A stretch of 64,000 nucleotides of DNA from Contendibacter sp031732755 (lineage in GTDB: Bacteria > Pseudomonadota > Gammaproteobacteria > Competibacterales > Competibacteraceae). The DNA lies in the NCBI GenBank assembly GCA_031732755.1, contig JAVMKI010000059.1, forward strand, positions 1 to 64,000, read 5' to 3'. A program made the position numbers and the translations under genes. How positions within the stretch are numbered: position 1 is the stretch's first letter; every line of letters starts with the position of its first letter. The notes beneath the pieces were generated by a model. It ran no database searches. It saw only the letters and a list, made by a program, of their open reading frames with translations, and was not told the origin of the DNA. This document shows, piece by piece, positions 34,001 to 42,993 of the stretch.

Positions 34001-35317
34001 ATGAAATTTATCTATGCGGACAGCCTGGACTTTGTTGATCCAGGCTACGATTTTAAGACCGATGAGTTTACGCCGAATCGGGAACCTTACTGGGGAGATC
34101 AGTATCCCCACGAAATCTTAGGCTATGCGCCTTATGATGGCATTCTGGTGTCGCGCGCTATCGTTGGCGATCATCGAGTGGCGGGCAAATACAGCGAATC
34201 TCAAGCTATGCGCTTTCGACTGGTGGGCGCGCGCACATTTTTGCGCTTTAGCGGGCCAGATCTGGATGGTCGGTTGCTATTCGGTGATTGTGGTGCTTTT
34301 TCCTATGTCCAGCAGGAGGAGCCACCCTATCAGCCGGAAGAAATGGCTGAATTCTATGAGGATAGTGGCTTCACCCACGGATTTTCCGTTGATCACATTA
34401 TTTTTGATTTCTTCCCGGAAGCAAAGAGCTTTTGGGATGGACTCGATGAAGGATCGCCTGGTAGAGACGAACGTTATCGTCGCTATCAACTCACCTTGAA
34501 TTTGGCTGAGCGTTTTTGGGCTGAATGCCAGCGCTTGCGGGTGCGCTTCACCCCGGTAGCAGTAATTCAGGGATGGTCGCCAGTATCAATGGCCCAAGCT
34601 GCGCGCGAGTTGGTCAAAATCGGTTACCGCTACTTGGCGCTAGGGGGTATGGTGCCTTTGCGAACTGAAGCGATCCATACTGCTGTACAAGCGGTTCATA
34701 AAGTCTTAGACCCTTACCCTAATGTCCGCCTGCATATCTTAGGCTTCGCTAAAGCTGATAAACTTGATGAATTCGTAAAGTACCCGTTACTGGCTAGCGT
34801 GGATACCACCTCGCCATTACTACGAGCATTCAAAGATCAGCGCCGGAACTATTACCTGCCGACAACTGATGGCAGGATTGAGTACTACACTGCAATCCGT
34901 ATCCCACAAGCACTGGAAAATAATACCCTGAAAAATGCAGTTAAGAAAGGTTTGTGTAACCAGGAAGACTTGCTGAATTTGGAGCAAAGGGCGCTAGATA
35001 AAATTCGTGCTTATGACCGTGAACAAACTGGGTTAGATGAAACGTTGGAAGCGATTATGGCCTACTCAAGGCCTCTAATATGTAATAATCATCAATTGAC
35101 CGTCTCCGAGCAACGAAAACTGGATCAGTTAAGCCATCTCTACCGTGAAACTCTGGAAAATCGTCCATGGCGGCGCTGTAATTGTATGATCTGTAAACAG
35201 ATTTCAGTCGAAGTTATTATCTTCCGCGCCAGCAACCGCAACAAGCGGCGCGGCATTCATAATCTGGATGTGTTTTACAATCATCTTCGCGCACTGAATG
35301 ACAGCCGCCATGAATGA
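34001..35317 (+). CDS. dpdA: DpdA, DNA-guanine transglycosylase
   Basis: A 438-aa TGT-family enzyme that swaps guanine in DNA for preQ0. GDCGAFSY (~95-102) and FSVDHIIFDF (~128-137) supply the conserved Asp residues of the barrel. YLALGGMVPL (~213-222) is the phosphate-binding loop. A zinc site CNCMIC (~392-397) with a later His (GIHNLDVFYNH, ~420) is as in tRNA transglycosylases. A good Shine-Dalgarno (AAGGGA) precedes ATG 34001. The C-terminus overlaps dpdB. It is the signature gene of the island. Confidence 0.93.
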   Translation: MKFIYADSLDFVDPGYDFKTDEFTPNREPYWGDQYPHEILGYAPYDGILVSRAIVGDHRVAGKYSESQAMRFRLVGARTFLRFSGPDLDGRLLFGDCGAFSYVQQEEPPYQPEEMAEFYEDSGFTHGFSVDHIIFDFFPEAKSFWDGLDEGSPGRDERYRRYQLTLNLAERFWAECQRLRVRFTPVAVIQGWSPVSMAQAARELVKIGYRYLALGGMVPLRTEAIHTAVQAVHKVLDPYPNVRLHILGFAKADKLDEFVKYPLLASVDTTSPLLRAFKDQRRNYYLPTTDGRIEYYTAIRIPQALENNTLKNAVKKGLCNQEDLLNLEQRALDKIRAYDREQTGLDETLEAIMAYSRPLICNNHQLTVSEQRKLDQLSHLYRETLENRPWRRCNCMICKQISVEVIIFRASNRNKRRGIHNLDVFYNHLRALNDSRHE

Positions 35318-36404
35318 AACACTTGTTTATACTGCTTTGCTACCTCATCAAAGCGCCCAGCACACAGTACTGGCTTTTTGTGCGCCCGCTAAAGATGTGC
35401 TGCGTTTTGCCATAATCGACCGCATTGGCCGTAATGAAGATGGTAGTCTACATGGATTCCAACGGCCACAGGTGGCGAACCACATCCGGGAAATCCGCCA
35501 TTACTTGGCTAGTGATGACGCGATCCTACCCAATTCAGTGGTGGTGGCTTTCACCAAAGATGCCGGCGTGGAGATCGAACCGCTGAGTAATGGCTTGGCG
35601 CGGGTGCGGATTCCGTTGACCGATCCGCCATTGGGGTTTGTAGTGGATGGCCAGCAACGACTGACTGCGCTATCGGACCTGCTGGATAAGCCCTTTGAGG
35701 TTCTGGTGTCGGTATTGATCTGCCTGGGGTCGGAGGAATTACGCAAGCAGTTTATTCTGATTAACAACACCCGTGCTTTGCCTAAGACGTTGATTTACGA
35801 ACTCCTACCGACGGTGGAGGGCCTGCCAGCGCGGCTTTCATCGCGTTCCCTGGCGGCGGCATTGGTGGAACGCCTCAACTACGATGAAGATTCTTCGCTG
35901 CACGGCCAAATCAAGCAGCACACCAATCCTACTGGCATGCTTCAAGATACTGCGGTGCAGAAGATTATCATGACTTCGCTAGAAAATGGCGCCATGCGAA
36001 ACTTTCTCAGCGACAGTGATGATGGCTTTGATCGCTGTTTTCAATTGATCAGCAATTTTTTCCGGGCAACACAGCAGGTCTTTCCGGAGGCTTGGTTTGG
36101 TCAAAATCCCCGCACCTCTCGCCTCGTACATAGCGCCGGTATCGTGGGAATGAGCCAAGTGATGGAATATCTCCACGCTACTGATCGTGCTTTTCAAGCC
36201 GAAGATTTTATTCCCAGCCTACGCTTGCTGGAAGATCGCACCGCTTGGATGAGCGGTACTTGGTCCTTCGATGGTGAAACGATGAAATGGAATTCCATCC
36301 AATTCGTGCCTAAACATTACCGAGCGTTGAGCGACTATCTAGTCGGTATTATTCGCCGGCAACGGCGTCAGGCCGCCTTGGCGCCTACTACAGCCTCGGT
36401 ATAA
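35298..36404 (+). CDS. dpdB: DpdB, DGQHR-domain partner of DpdA
   Basis: A 368-aa protein of the DndB/DGQHR fold (ParB-like). The hallmark is FVVDGQQRLTAL (~114-125), with the DGQ core intact, followed by FILINNTRALPKTLIYELLP (~151-170). In characterised Dpd systems DpdB is required with DpdA for inserting preQ0 and is thought to use ATP. Starts at 35298 or 35310 are both possible; either overlaps the dpdA end. It completes the set needed to place the modification. Confidence 0.9.
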   Translation: MTAAMNETLVYTALLPHQSAQHTVLAFCAPAKDVLRFAIIDRIGRNEDGSLHGFQRPQVANHIREIRHYLASDDAILPNSVVVAFTKDAGVEIEPLSNGLARVRIPLTDPPLGFVVDGQQRLTALSDLLDKPFEVLVSVLICLGSEELRKQFILINNTRALPKTLIYELLPTVEGLPARLSSRSLAAALVERLNYDEDSSLHGQIKQHTNPTGMLQDTAVQKIIMTSLENGAMRNFLSDSDDGFDRCFQLISNFFRATQQVFPEAWFGQNPRTSRLVHSAGIVGMSQVMEYLHATDRAFQAEDFIPSLRLLEDRTAWMSGTWSFDGETMKWNSIQFVPKHYRALSDYLVGIIRRQRRQAALAPTTASV

Positions 36405-36447
36405 AACGCAAACCAGAGATCATCTGGCTTACAAGGGAATTTCTAGC

Positions 36448-37146
36448 CTACACCTTCAATGGGTTAAAGTTGGTCTGGGTGTCGTACACATCGACGCCCT
36501 CGCGCCGCTTGAGAGTGTTGACCACCCAGTAGGTCAGCGGAGTGGCGGCGGCCTCATAAACCGACTTGGCCAGCCATTGCACCAGAATGGCGACCAGCAA
36601 CACCTCTGGTGGCAGCACCCCGGTAAACGCCACGGTAATGAACACCGCCGAATCCAGCAATTGCCCGACCAGGGTCGAGCCGATGGTGCGCATCCACAGC
36701 CAGCGCCCTTGCGTGAGAATCTTCATCCGCGCCAGCACGTAGGCGTTGACGAACTCCCCGACCAAGTAGGCCAGGAACGAGGCCAGCAACAAGCGTGGGG
36801 TATAGCCGAGGATGCGCTCGAACGCCGCCTGCCCGTCCCAGAATCCGGCCGGCGGCAGAACCTGGGCCAGGGCGATGGCCAGCACCGCCAGCAGGTTGCA
36901 GGCGAACCCCAGCCAGATCACCTGCCGGGCACGGCCGTAGCCGTACACCTCGGTCAGCACGTCGCCGAGCAGGTAACTGAGCGGAAAGATGATCACCCCG
37001 GCCGGCATGACCAGGGAACCCACTGCGAACAGCTTGACCGCGATGATGTTCGCGACTAGCAGGCTGGTGACGAACCCGGCCACGATCCACACGAAAGCGG
37101 TGGAATGGCTATCCGTAGGATTCAGACCCTGAAGAGCAGGTTTCAT
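36448..37146 (-). CDS. yhhQ: YhhQ-family queuosine-precursor transporter
   Basis: A 232-aa membrane protein with six to seven helices, of the VUT/YhhQ family (QPTR), which imports preQ0/preQ1 from outside the cell. Typical stretches are FPLSYLLGDVLTEVYGYGRA (~63-82), LVGEFVNAYVLARMK, MRTIGSTLVGQLLDSAVFI and WLAKSVYEAAATPLTYWVVN. ATG 37146 with an AGGAAA box is chosen; the longer frame begins with a TTG. It faces the dpdB end and closes the island, giving a salvage route for the base used by DpdA. Confidence 0.9.
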   Translation of the reverse strand: MKPALQGLNPTDSHSTAFVWIVAGFVTSLLVANIIAVKLFAVGSLVMPAGVIIFPLSYLLGDVLTEVYGYGRARQVIWLGFACNLLAVLAIALAQVLPPAGFWDGQAAFERILGYTPRLLLASFLAYLVGEFVNAYVLARMKILTQGRWLWMRTIGSTLVGQLLDSAVFITVAFTGVLPPEVLLVAILVQWLAKSVYEAAATPLTYWVVNTLKRREGVDVYDTQTNFNPLKV

Positions 37147-37499
37147 AACGATTATGTTTCCTACCGGTATCGGGATAATTGGTACTGGTTCAGTCTGATT
37201 ATTATACAACCTATTGATTATTAAATTAAAGATCCTTGGTAGATTGTTATTTAGAGTTGGCTCCTCTGGACGGAATTCAGCCTGCCGAGCAGCTAAAAAT
37301 AACTTAAAGTTATTTTAGATCAATTAGTTATCTTCTTAGATCTGGGCCCCAGCCCGGCTGGCTTCACAAGAACCTGTGGATTATTCTGAATAATCTATTA
37401 TATTCAAACGGTTATCGCGAAAATTTTACTGAACCAGCGCCCTCTACACCTATGGCCCAAAAATGAAGGAATCGTACCCCGTGAAGACTGGGATGTTCT
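37147..37499. other. AT-rich intergenic region beyond yhhQ
   Basis: No gene is seen. It must contain the yhhQ promoter. A near-perfect AT-rich inverted repeat (CTAAAaATAACTT / AAGTTATTTTAG) lies at 37293-37317. I looked for a preQ1 riboswitch in the yhhQ leader and did not find the expected pattern. The composition drop marks the right end of the dpd island. Confidence 0.45.
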
Positions 37500-37868
37500 T
37501 CAACGCGGCCGCTCCCCGCCAGGCTGATCATTTCGCAGGCTTTTTTCTAGAACAGCAAACTCGGTTTGAGAGGTGTTCTTCCATGGGGATTCATGCTCCT
37601 CATGTCCCACTTTTACCCTGAAACCTACTGTCTTACAGCCCGTTTTACGAAAATTAAGAGCGAAGATGGCTGCTTCTCGTCGCGCTCCAGCCAGGTTTGC
37701 TATCCTAGTTTTTTTAGATGCCCGTTCGAGATGGTCGGACAAGGCCTGCCGTAACGCCAGGTAGCTGGTGTGCAGCAGTGCGTTTTCCAAGCGGTCGATG
37801 TTGAATTCGGCTTGAGGGTCGGTCGAGAACCATTCTAAATGACCCGTCATCCATTCTTTCAACGCCAT
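37500..37868 (-). CDS. Hypothetical protein, possibly frameshifted at the start
   Basis: A 122-aa frame from ATG 37868 (MALKEWMTGHLEW), helical with a basic C-terminus. It opens after a second frame starting at ATG 37935 (MRNIIVSINVGFRETENLA), whose first ~20 residues look like a natural start. A one-base shift near 37880 would join them into one ~145-aa protein. I recognise no family. It may be a decaying gene in the patch between the dpd island and the recombinase. Confidence 0.3.
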   Translation of the reverse strand: MALKEWMTGHLEWFSTDPQAEFNIDRLENALLHTSYLALRQALSDHLERASKKTRIANLAGARREAAIFALNFRKTGCKTVGFRVKVGHEEHESPWKNTSQTEFAVLEKSLRNDQPGGERPR

Positions 37869-37935
37869 CGTTTTCCGTGGCAAGATTTTCTGTTTCCCTA
37901 AACCCCACGTTGATGCTGACGATGATATTGCGCAT

Positions 37936-38299
37936 GCTGGCTACCTCTGGCGGTAAGACTATAGTCTTTGATTATGCTGCTTTTTTTCTAATCGTACAGG
38001 TCGAAATAATTGCGAAATTCACACCCACCAACGAATCAGTTGGCATCCGATAAAATTACATAATATGTAAAACGAAATTACCGGCTCGGCTTTGATTATA
38101 TTTTTTATACCATCATATTTTTCTCTACCCCCCATCCCTCAAAAAACACCTCAGTCTCGACGAACCCGCCGCCAATCACCTGTTTTTCGATAGGGCAGCG
38201 ACCGGAGTAAAAAATCCCCGTTTTCGGGTGGTTAAGGAGTACGAAAAACCCCGCCGGATTGTTAGACTGTGCGGAAATTCCATTTGGGGGTTTTCGGAT
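37936..38299. other. Gene-free stretch upstream of the recombinase
   Basis: AT-rich between 37950 and 38130, with no coding signal. Close to the recombinase, CGAAAAACCCC (38242-38252) and GGGGGTTTTCG (38286-38296) form an imperfect inverted repeat, and TTTTCGGGTGG/TTTTCGGATAT are repeated. Resolvases bind such sites next to their own gene, so this could be a res or crossover site; it is weak evidence. Confidence 0.35.
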
Positions 38300-38863
38300 A
38301 TGTTGATCGGTTACATGCGAGTGTCGTCCGACTCCGACCGGCAGACCACCGACCTGCAGCGGGACGCATTATTGGCGGCGGGGGTGGACGAGCGCCATTT
38401 GTTCCAGGACAAGGCCAGCGGCGCCCGCGACGACCGACCGGGTCTGGCCCAGGCACTGGCGTTTCTCCGGCCGGGGGATGTACTGGTGGTGTGGAAGCTG
38501 GACCGGTTGGGGCGGTCGCTGCCCCACCTGATCGAAATTGTGAATGGGTTGAAGACTGCCGGGGTCGGCTTTCGCTCGCTGACCGAGCAGATGGATACCG
38601 CGACCCCGCACGGGGAGCTGCTGTTTCATCTGTTCGGGGCGCTGGCGCAGTACGAGCGGGCCTTGACCCAGGAACGGATCAAGGCGGGCCTGGCGGCGGC
38701 CCGGCGGCGGGGCCGCCGCGGCGGGCGACCAAGGGCGCTGGATGTGGAAAAACTGGAGGCGGTTCGGGCGGCTTTGGGTCGGGGAGAAAGCAAGGCGGCG
38801 GTGTGCCGGACCTTCGGGATTCCGCGCAGTACCCTCTACGATGCGCTGGGGCGGGGGAGCTAA
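38300..38863 (+). CDS. Serine recombinase (resolvase/invertase family)
   Basis: A 187-aa small serine recombinase. The catalytic Ser is in IGYMRVSSDSDRQTTDLQ (~3-20); DKASGARDDRPGL (~35-47) and VVWKLDRLGRSLPHLIE (~61-77) give the conserved Arg/Asp residues; EQM and ERALTQERIKAGLAAARRRG lead to a C-terminal Hin-like HTH (ESKAAVCRTFGIPRSTLYDA). ATG 38300 is the family-typical start. It may resolve cointegrates or multimers, or invert DNA. It marks a mobile patch flanking the dpd island. Confidence 0.9.
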   Translation: MLIGYMRVSSDSDRQTTDLQRDALLAAGVDERHLFQDKASGARDDRPGLAQALAFLRPGDVLVVWKLDRLGRSLPHLIEIVNGLKTAGVGFRSLTEQMDTATPHGELLFHLFGALAQYERALTQERIKAGLAAARRRGRRGGRPRALDVEKLEAVRAALGRGESKAAVCRTFGIPRSTLYDALGRGS

Positions 38864-39076
38864 AGGAATCATAAGATGATATAAATTTAGGGGCATTCTA
38901 AGCCCAGCACCAAGCCGCTTGCCCTGAGCGGTCGCCGCTCGCTTCGGTTTCCAGCACGGCGGGTTAGTGCGCTCCGATACGATGCCACCCGTCGTGCTTT
39001 ACGCCGCCGCCGGTTCGGTCGGTTCGGGTTTGACCGGTTCCGGCTTCCGCTGGCACGGGTTGATTTCGATGGCGCC

Positions 39077-39347
39077 TTACGGGAAGCGGGCCACGATGCG
39101 CCGCTCGCCGCCCATCGCTTCGACGAAGCGGCGCAGGGTGCTGACGTACAGGTCGGTCTGGCCTTCCATCTTGGAAATGGCGACCGGGTGGATGCCGAGC
39201 GTCGCCGCGACCTGTTGTTGGGTCAGTTCGAGCGCCCACCGCAGCTCTTGCAACGGCATTTCGTCGATCAGCCGGGGTTTCCGCCGCGCGGCGCGCCTGC
39301 CGCTCTTCCGGCATTGGCGCCACCAGGTCACGAAATTTTTTTGCCAT
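39077..39347 (-). pseudogene. Frameshifted XRE-family antitoxin gene
   Basis: From ATG 39347 the frame reads MAKKFRDLVAPMPEERQARR, a standard XRE antitoxin opening. The HTH and C-terminus (MPLQELRWALELTQQQVAAT; LRRFVEAMGGERRIVARFP) are in another frame. Removing one C in the run near 39273-39277 joins them seamlessly into an ~90-aa protein. Either the gene is broken or the read has an indel. Its usual partner, a HigB/Gp49-like toxin, is not next to it. Confidence 0.65.
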
Positions 39348-39372
39348 CCGATCTCTCGCCTCCGAAGGGCGG

Positions 39373-39696
39373 TTAGAGCAGCGCATCAAGGCCCTTGCGG
39401 TCCAGCAGGTTTAGCAGCTTGAGCGAGGGACCGCTCGGATGCTTGTCGCCGATTTCCCACTGCCGCACCGTCGAGAGGCTGGTGTTGAGCACCGCCGCGA
39501 ACACCGCTTGGCTCAGTCGGTGGCGCTGGCGCAGCGCGCGAATGTGCGCGCTGGAGTACGCCGGCACCGGCGGCAGGCACAGCGCGTCGTACTCCCGCAG
39601 CCGACGCCGGTCGATCAAACCGGCCACGTGGAGGTCGGTCGCGGTCTCGTGGACCGCCGCCAGGAGGGGGCGGGTCGCTTCAGTTTGGCGGTTCAT
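39373..39696 (-). CDS. XRE-type antitoxin (HigA-like)
   Basis: A 107-aa protein from ATG 39696 (MNRQTEATRPLL) with an HTH at ~58-85 (IRALRQRHRLSQAVFAAVLN; VRQWEIGDKHPSG). Such HTH antitoxins neutralise the RelE-fold toxin and repress the operon. It overlaps the upstream toxin by 4 bases (39693-39696), as in toxin-first HigBA loci. The longer frame upstream is antisense noise inside the toxin gene. Confidence 0.82.
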   Translation of the reverse strand: MNRQTEATRPLLAAVHETATDLHVAGLIDRRRLREYDALCLPPVPAYSSAHIRALRQRHRLSQAVFAAVLNTSLSTVRQWEIGDKHPSGPSLKLLNLLDRKGLDALL

Positions 39697-40064
39697 CTGC
39701 AAATCTCCGCTAAAACGTCGTTCTCGACTTGGCGGTCGAGTTCGGCCGAGGAGAGCTTCAACAAATCCGTGGCGAGGGCCTGCAATGCCGCCAATTCCTT
39801 CGCGCTCACGTTGGCCCGAACCTTCTTCTCGAAACCGAACACGAAGAACCAACGGTCACCCTGGTGGGTGGCTACCAAGGTTCGCGCACTGCCGCTTTTG
39901 CCTCGACCAGGCAGTGCGACGCGCTTTTTCAACACACCCCCGCCCAGGTCGGCATCGATCAGGCCGCGTTCCATTTCCAAGACCGCTTGGCACAGCGCAG
40001 CATCATTCAGGTCGGTCTTGCGCAGCCAGCGGGCGAAAGGGCGGGTCTTGAACACTCGTCTCAT
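39693..40064 (-). CDS. RelE/HigB-family toxin
   Basis: A 123-aa RelE-fold protein (type II toxin-antitoxin, DUF1044-like). MRRVFKTRPFARWLRKTDLN at the start, KKRVALPGRGKSGSARTLVA (~46-65) and WFFVFGFEKKVRANVSAKEL (~71-90) are standard for the group; toxins of this fold cleave mRNA on the ribosome. It is the first gene of the pair. The order toxin then antitoxin supports a HigBA-type module. Confidence 0.85.
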   Translation of the reverse strand: MRRVFKTRPFARWLRKTDLNDAALCQAVLEMERGLIDADLGGGVLKKRVALPGRGKSGSARTLVATHQGDRWFFVFGFEKKVRANVSAKELAALQALATDLLKLSSAELDRQVENDVLAEICR

Positions 40065-40412
40065 TAGCAGCGAAATATATCACAAAGTGTATCTTTTAGC
40101 CACTGCGGACAATGGCAACGATTCGAGCAAAATCCTCATACATCCCGCAAACCCACTGAACGACCTTCAGAGGCGTTTACTAAACCCCCCTGAGAACTAC
40201 TCATCTAACTCATTGAAAATGAAATACTCTAAATTTCCCTTTTCGGTGTTAACCAAACTATGCTTTGGTAAACGTTGTCGCCGACGGATATCCAGTATCG
40301 TCCTGAAATCAACTAGATAAAAATACATATTACTCAATAACATACCGCTCTGTATAAGTACAATTCACGAATCGTTGCCATGGTCCTATATCCGCCGATA
40401 GAGAGGATGAGG
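40065..40412. other. Gene-free stretch between the TA module and the cytochrome
   Basis: The part at 40065-40380 is AT-rich and should contain the promoter of the minus-strand TA module at its left side. No other gene is supported; a plus-strand frame crossing it has the composition of antisense reading. Nothing more is visible. Confidence 0.4.
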
Positions 40413-40435
40413 AAAACCCGCCTCGCGGCGGGTTT
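40413..40435 (-). terminator. Terminator of the octaheme cytochrome gene
   Basis: AACCCGCC-TCG-CGGCGGGTT forms a GC-rich hairpin, followed on the minus strand by TTTTCC. It lies 45 bases after the cytochrome stop (40480), the expected place for an intrinsic terminator. Confidence 0.75.
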
Positions 40436-40479
40436 CAAAAAGCGCAACGCCCGGCAATCCAGAACTAACTCACCCGGGA

Positions 40480-42954
40480 TTATTGAGTTGCCCCCACCTG
40501 CCGCAGCAGCGCCCGCACCTCGGGGTTATCCGGTTCCAGCGCCGCCAAACGCCGGGCGTACTCACGCGCCGGGTCGTGGTGACCGGCGTCGCGCTGGAAC
40601 GCGGTCAGCGCCAGCAGGCTGTCGCGGTCGTTGGGATGCTTCGCCAGCACCGCTTCCAGCTCCTGAATCGCTTTCGGCCCCTGGCCGGTCCCGTTCAGCG
40701 CCACGGCATAGACATAACCGTAGCGCGGGTTGTCGCTATCCAGCCGGGCGGCTTCCGCCAGCGCGGTCAGGGCCTCGGGCAACCGTCGCTGACGGATCAA
40801 CAGCAGCCCAAGCGCATGATGGGCGGCGGCATTGCGCGGATCGCGCGCCAACGCCTGGCGCAGCGTCTTTTCACCGTCCGCGTCGCGTCCCTGGATGCGG
40901 TACAGGTCGGCGAGATTGACCGCCGCCTGGGTGAAGTTCGGTTGCAAGTCCAGAGCAGCGCGGTAGGCGGCTTCCGCCTGGTCGAACTGGCCCTGGTCAA
41001 CGTGGATCAGCCCGATGTTGAGATGCGACTCCGGGCGGTCGGCGTTGATTTGTTCGGATGCGATGTATTCGGCCACGCCCCGCTGGATCGCCCGGCGCTG
41101 GTTTTCGGTGAGCGTCTCCTGCGGCGCCGGGGCCAGCACCCGCGCGGCATCGAGCCGCACCTGCCGCACCGGGTCGTCGAGCAGCGGCAGCAGGTGTTGC
41201 ACCTTCAAGTCTGGCGGCAACGCCTCCAGTCCCCGCGCCGCCGCGCTGCGCACCAGCGGATCGGGATCGGTCAACAACGGGCTCAGCGCCTCAAACCCGG
41301 CGGGATCAAGCCGCTCGCCGAGCAGCATTGCCCCGGTGGCACGGGCGATATTCGGCTGGTCCGGGTTTCGTAGCAACGCTCGCAATAATTCCTGTGCGCT
41401 GGCGGCCTCGATCTGACCGGCGTGTAGCGCTTCGGCGAATTGTTGATGGCCAGGCAGCGGTTTACCGTACCACTTTTGGACTTGCTCCACCGCCCATTCA
41501 GCCGGTTTGTCGCCGTGGCAGCGGGTGCAGGCGTTGGGGACTCCCAGCTTGACCGTTAAGTCCGGGCGGGGAATGCGGAAGCTGTGGTCGTGGCGCGGGT
41601 CCACGATCATGTAGGTCGTGGTGGGTGCGTGGCAGGCCACGCAATCCGCACTCGGCGAACCCGCCGGATGAAAATGATGCTGGGGCGATTCGTACTTCGC
41701 CGCCAGGTGGCATTGCAGGCAAACCTGGCTGCCCGGAGCGCGCAGCTTGCCGCTGTGCGGGTCGTGGCAATCGCTGCAACTGACGCCCCGCGCCTGCATC
41801 TTGCTTTGCAGGAACGAGCCGTGGTTGAACACCTCGTCCTTCATCTGCCCGTCGGGATAGTAGAGATCGGGCGTTAGCAGCGCCAGCCGGTGGGTGTCCA
41901 GCAACGGCTTGCCGAAGACGTAATCCTCCCACAACTGCCCGCGCCGGGCGTGGCAGCGGGCGCACAACTCCTGTTCGCGGCTGGCGCCTGGGGGTGTGCT
42001 CAGCGGGACATTGCGCGTCGCCGCCAGCTTGGCCGTCCACAACACGCTGGGCTTCGGGTTCAGAAGGGGGGTTACTAGGTCCAGCCCCTTCATGGCCAGC
42101 GCGCGTAGATGCGTGTTCAGACCGCGCCGCTCGTCGAGGGCGATAGCCAGCCCCTTGGTGGGGTTCAGCTTTTGCCAGTCCCCTTCTTTTCTGGCCCAGG
42201 CGAGGTGATCGGCGCCGGGACCGTGACAGGCTTCGCAAGACACGTTGATCTCGGACCAGGTGGTGCTAAAACGCTTGCGTTGCGGATCGTAGTTCTTGTG
42301 CAGATTCGTGGAATGGCACTCGGCGCACATGTAATTCCAGTTCTGCTGCAAGCCGGTCCAGTGCAGCGGGTCCTGATGGGTGAGGTTCTGATCAGGATAG
42401 AGATGGAACCAGCGCTGTCCGCCCTGCTCCCTGGGCCGGCTGTCCCAGGCGAGGCCCAGCGCCTGATAGCGGCCATCGGGAAAACCGATCAGGTACTGCT
42501 GCAACGGATACACGCCGAAGGTGTAGGCGATGGCAAAGTCCTGCAATGACCCGTCCGGCCCGTCGGTACGGACCATGAATTGGCCGTCACGCCGGAAAAA
42601 AGTGGAGGTGATGCCGGCGTAGGTGAAGGACACATCGTTGAAATCCCCCAGCACGGTGTGCTCGGTGGCGGGCTGCATCGCCTGGGCGTGTTGCGAGCTT
42701 TGCCAGTGCCGGTATTCGGTTTGATGGCACTCGGCGCAGCTTTGCGCGCCGACGTAACCGCTGCCCGGCGCGACCGGTGGATGGCGGTCCGGCAGCGCCA
42801 CGGGCAGGGCTTCCATCGGTTCGTTGCCGGAATGCGCCCAAGAGGCGAACCAGGCCGAGCCACCGAGCAGGAAAAAGGCTGACAACAGCAGCGCGACGAA
42901 CGGGGAAAACCGCCAAAAAGAACGGAACATAGGTTCGGGGTTACCGGTAGTCAT
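40480..42954 (-). CDS. Octaheme cytochrome c with C-terminal TPR repeats
   Basis: An 824-aa exported protein with one N-terminal hydrophobic helix (FSPFVALLLSAFFLLGGSAW, ~16-35). It has eight CXXCH haem-binding motifs: CAECH twice, CEACH, CARCH, CSDCH, CLQCH, CVACH and CTRCH, spread over ~73-490. Then comes a HEAT-like region (ALSPLLTDPDPLVRSAAARG) and several TPRs (~640-800; ESHLNIGLIHVDQGQFDQAE). Multihaem cytochromes of this kind carry electrons in the periplasm in anaerobic or sulfur/nitrogen respiration. The partner is unknown. It is monocistronic with its own terminator. Confidence 0.88.
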   Translation of the reverse strand: MTTGNPEPMFRSFWRFSPFVALLLSAFFLLGGSAWFASWAHSGNEPMEALPVALPDRHPPVAPGSGYVGAQSCAECHQTEYRHWQSSQHAQAMQPATEHTVLGDFNDVSFTYAGITSTFFRRDGQFMVRTDGPDGSLQDFAIAYTFGVYPLQQYLIGFPDGRYQALGLAWDSRPREQGGQRWFHLYPDQNLTHQDPLHWTGLQQNWNYMCAECHSTNLHKNYDPQRKRFSTTWSEINVSCEACHGPGADHLAWARKEGDWQKLNPTKGLAIALDERRGLNTHLRALAMKGLDLVTPLLNPKPSVLWTAKLAATRNVPLSTPPGASREQELCARCHARRGQLWEDYVFGKPLLDTHRLALLTPDLYYPDGQMKDEVFNHGSFLQSKMQARGVSCSDCHDPHSGKLRAPGSQVCLQCHLAAKYESPQHHFHPAGSPSADCVACHAPTTTYMIVDPRHDHSFRIPRPDLTVKLGVPNACTRCHGDKPAEWAVEQVQKWYGKPLPGHQQFAEALHAGQIEAASAQELLRALLRNPDQPNIARATGAMLLGERLDPAGFEALSPLLTDPDPLVRSAAARGLEALPPDLKVQHLLPLLDDPVRQVRLDAARVLAPAPQETLTENQRRAIQRGVAEYIASEQINADRPESHLNIGLIHVDQGQFDQAEAAYRAALDLQPNFTQAAVNLADLYRIQGRDADGEKTLRQALARDPRNAAAHHALGLLLIRQRRLPEALTALAEAARLDSDNPRYGYVYAVALNGTGQGPKAIQELEAVLAKHPNDRDSLLALTAFQRDAGHHDPAREYARRLAALEPDNPEVRALLRQVGATQ

Positions 42955-42993
42955 GCGGGCGAGCAGATGGGGGGCTGCCTTTAAGATTCTAAA

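Noticed and set aside
36577..37059. 160-aa plus-strand frame over yhhQ
   Set aside because: Antisense shadow; the membrane protein on the other strand has clear family motifs.
37147..37320. preQ1 riboswitch in front of the YhhQ transporter
   Set aside because: The leader was read on the minus strand for the preQ1-I stem and A-rich tail; no matching pattern was found, only an AT-rich inverted repeat.
38242..38296. Firm assignment of a res site upstream of the recombinase
   Set aside because: The inverted repeat is imperfect and too short to define resolvase subsites, so it is only mentioned as a possibility.
39439..40320. 293-aa plus-strand frame
   Set aside because: It runs antisense to the toxin-antitoxin pair, whose proteins match known families; its composition is that of a shadow frame.
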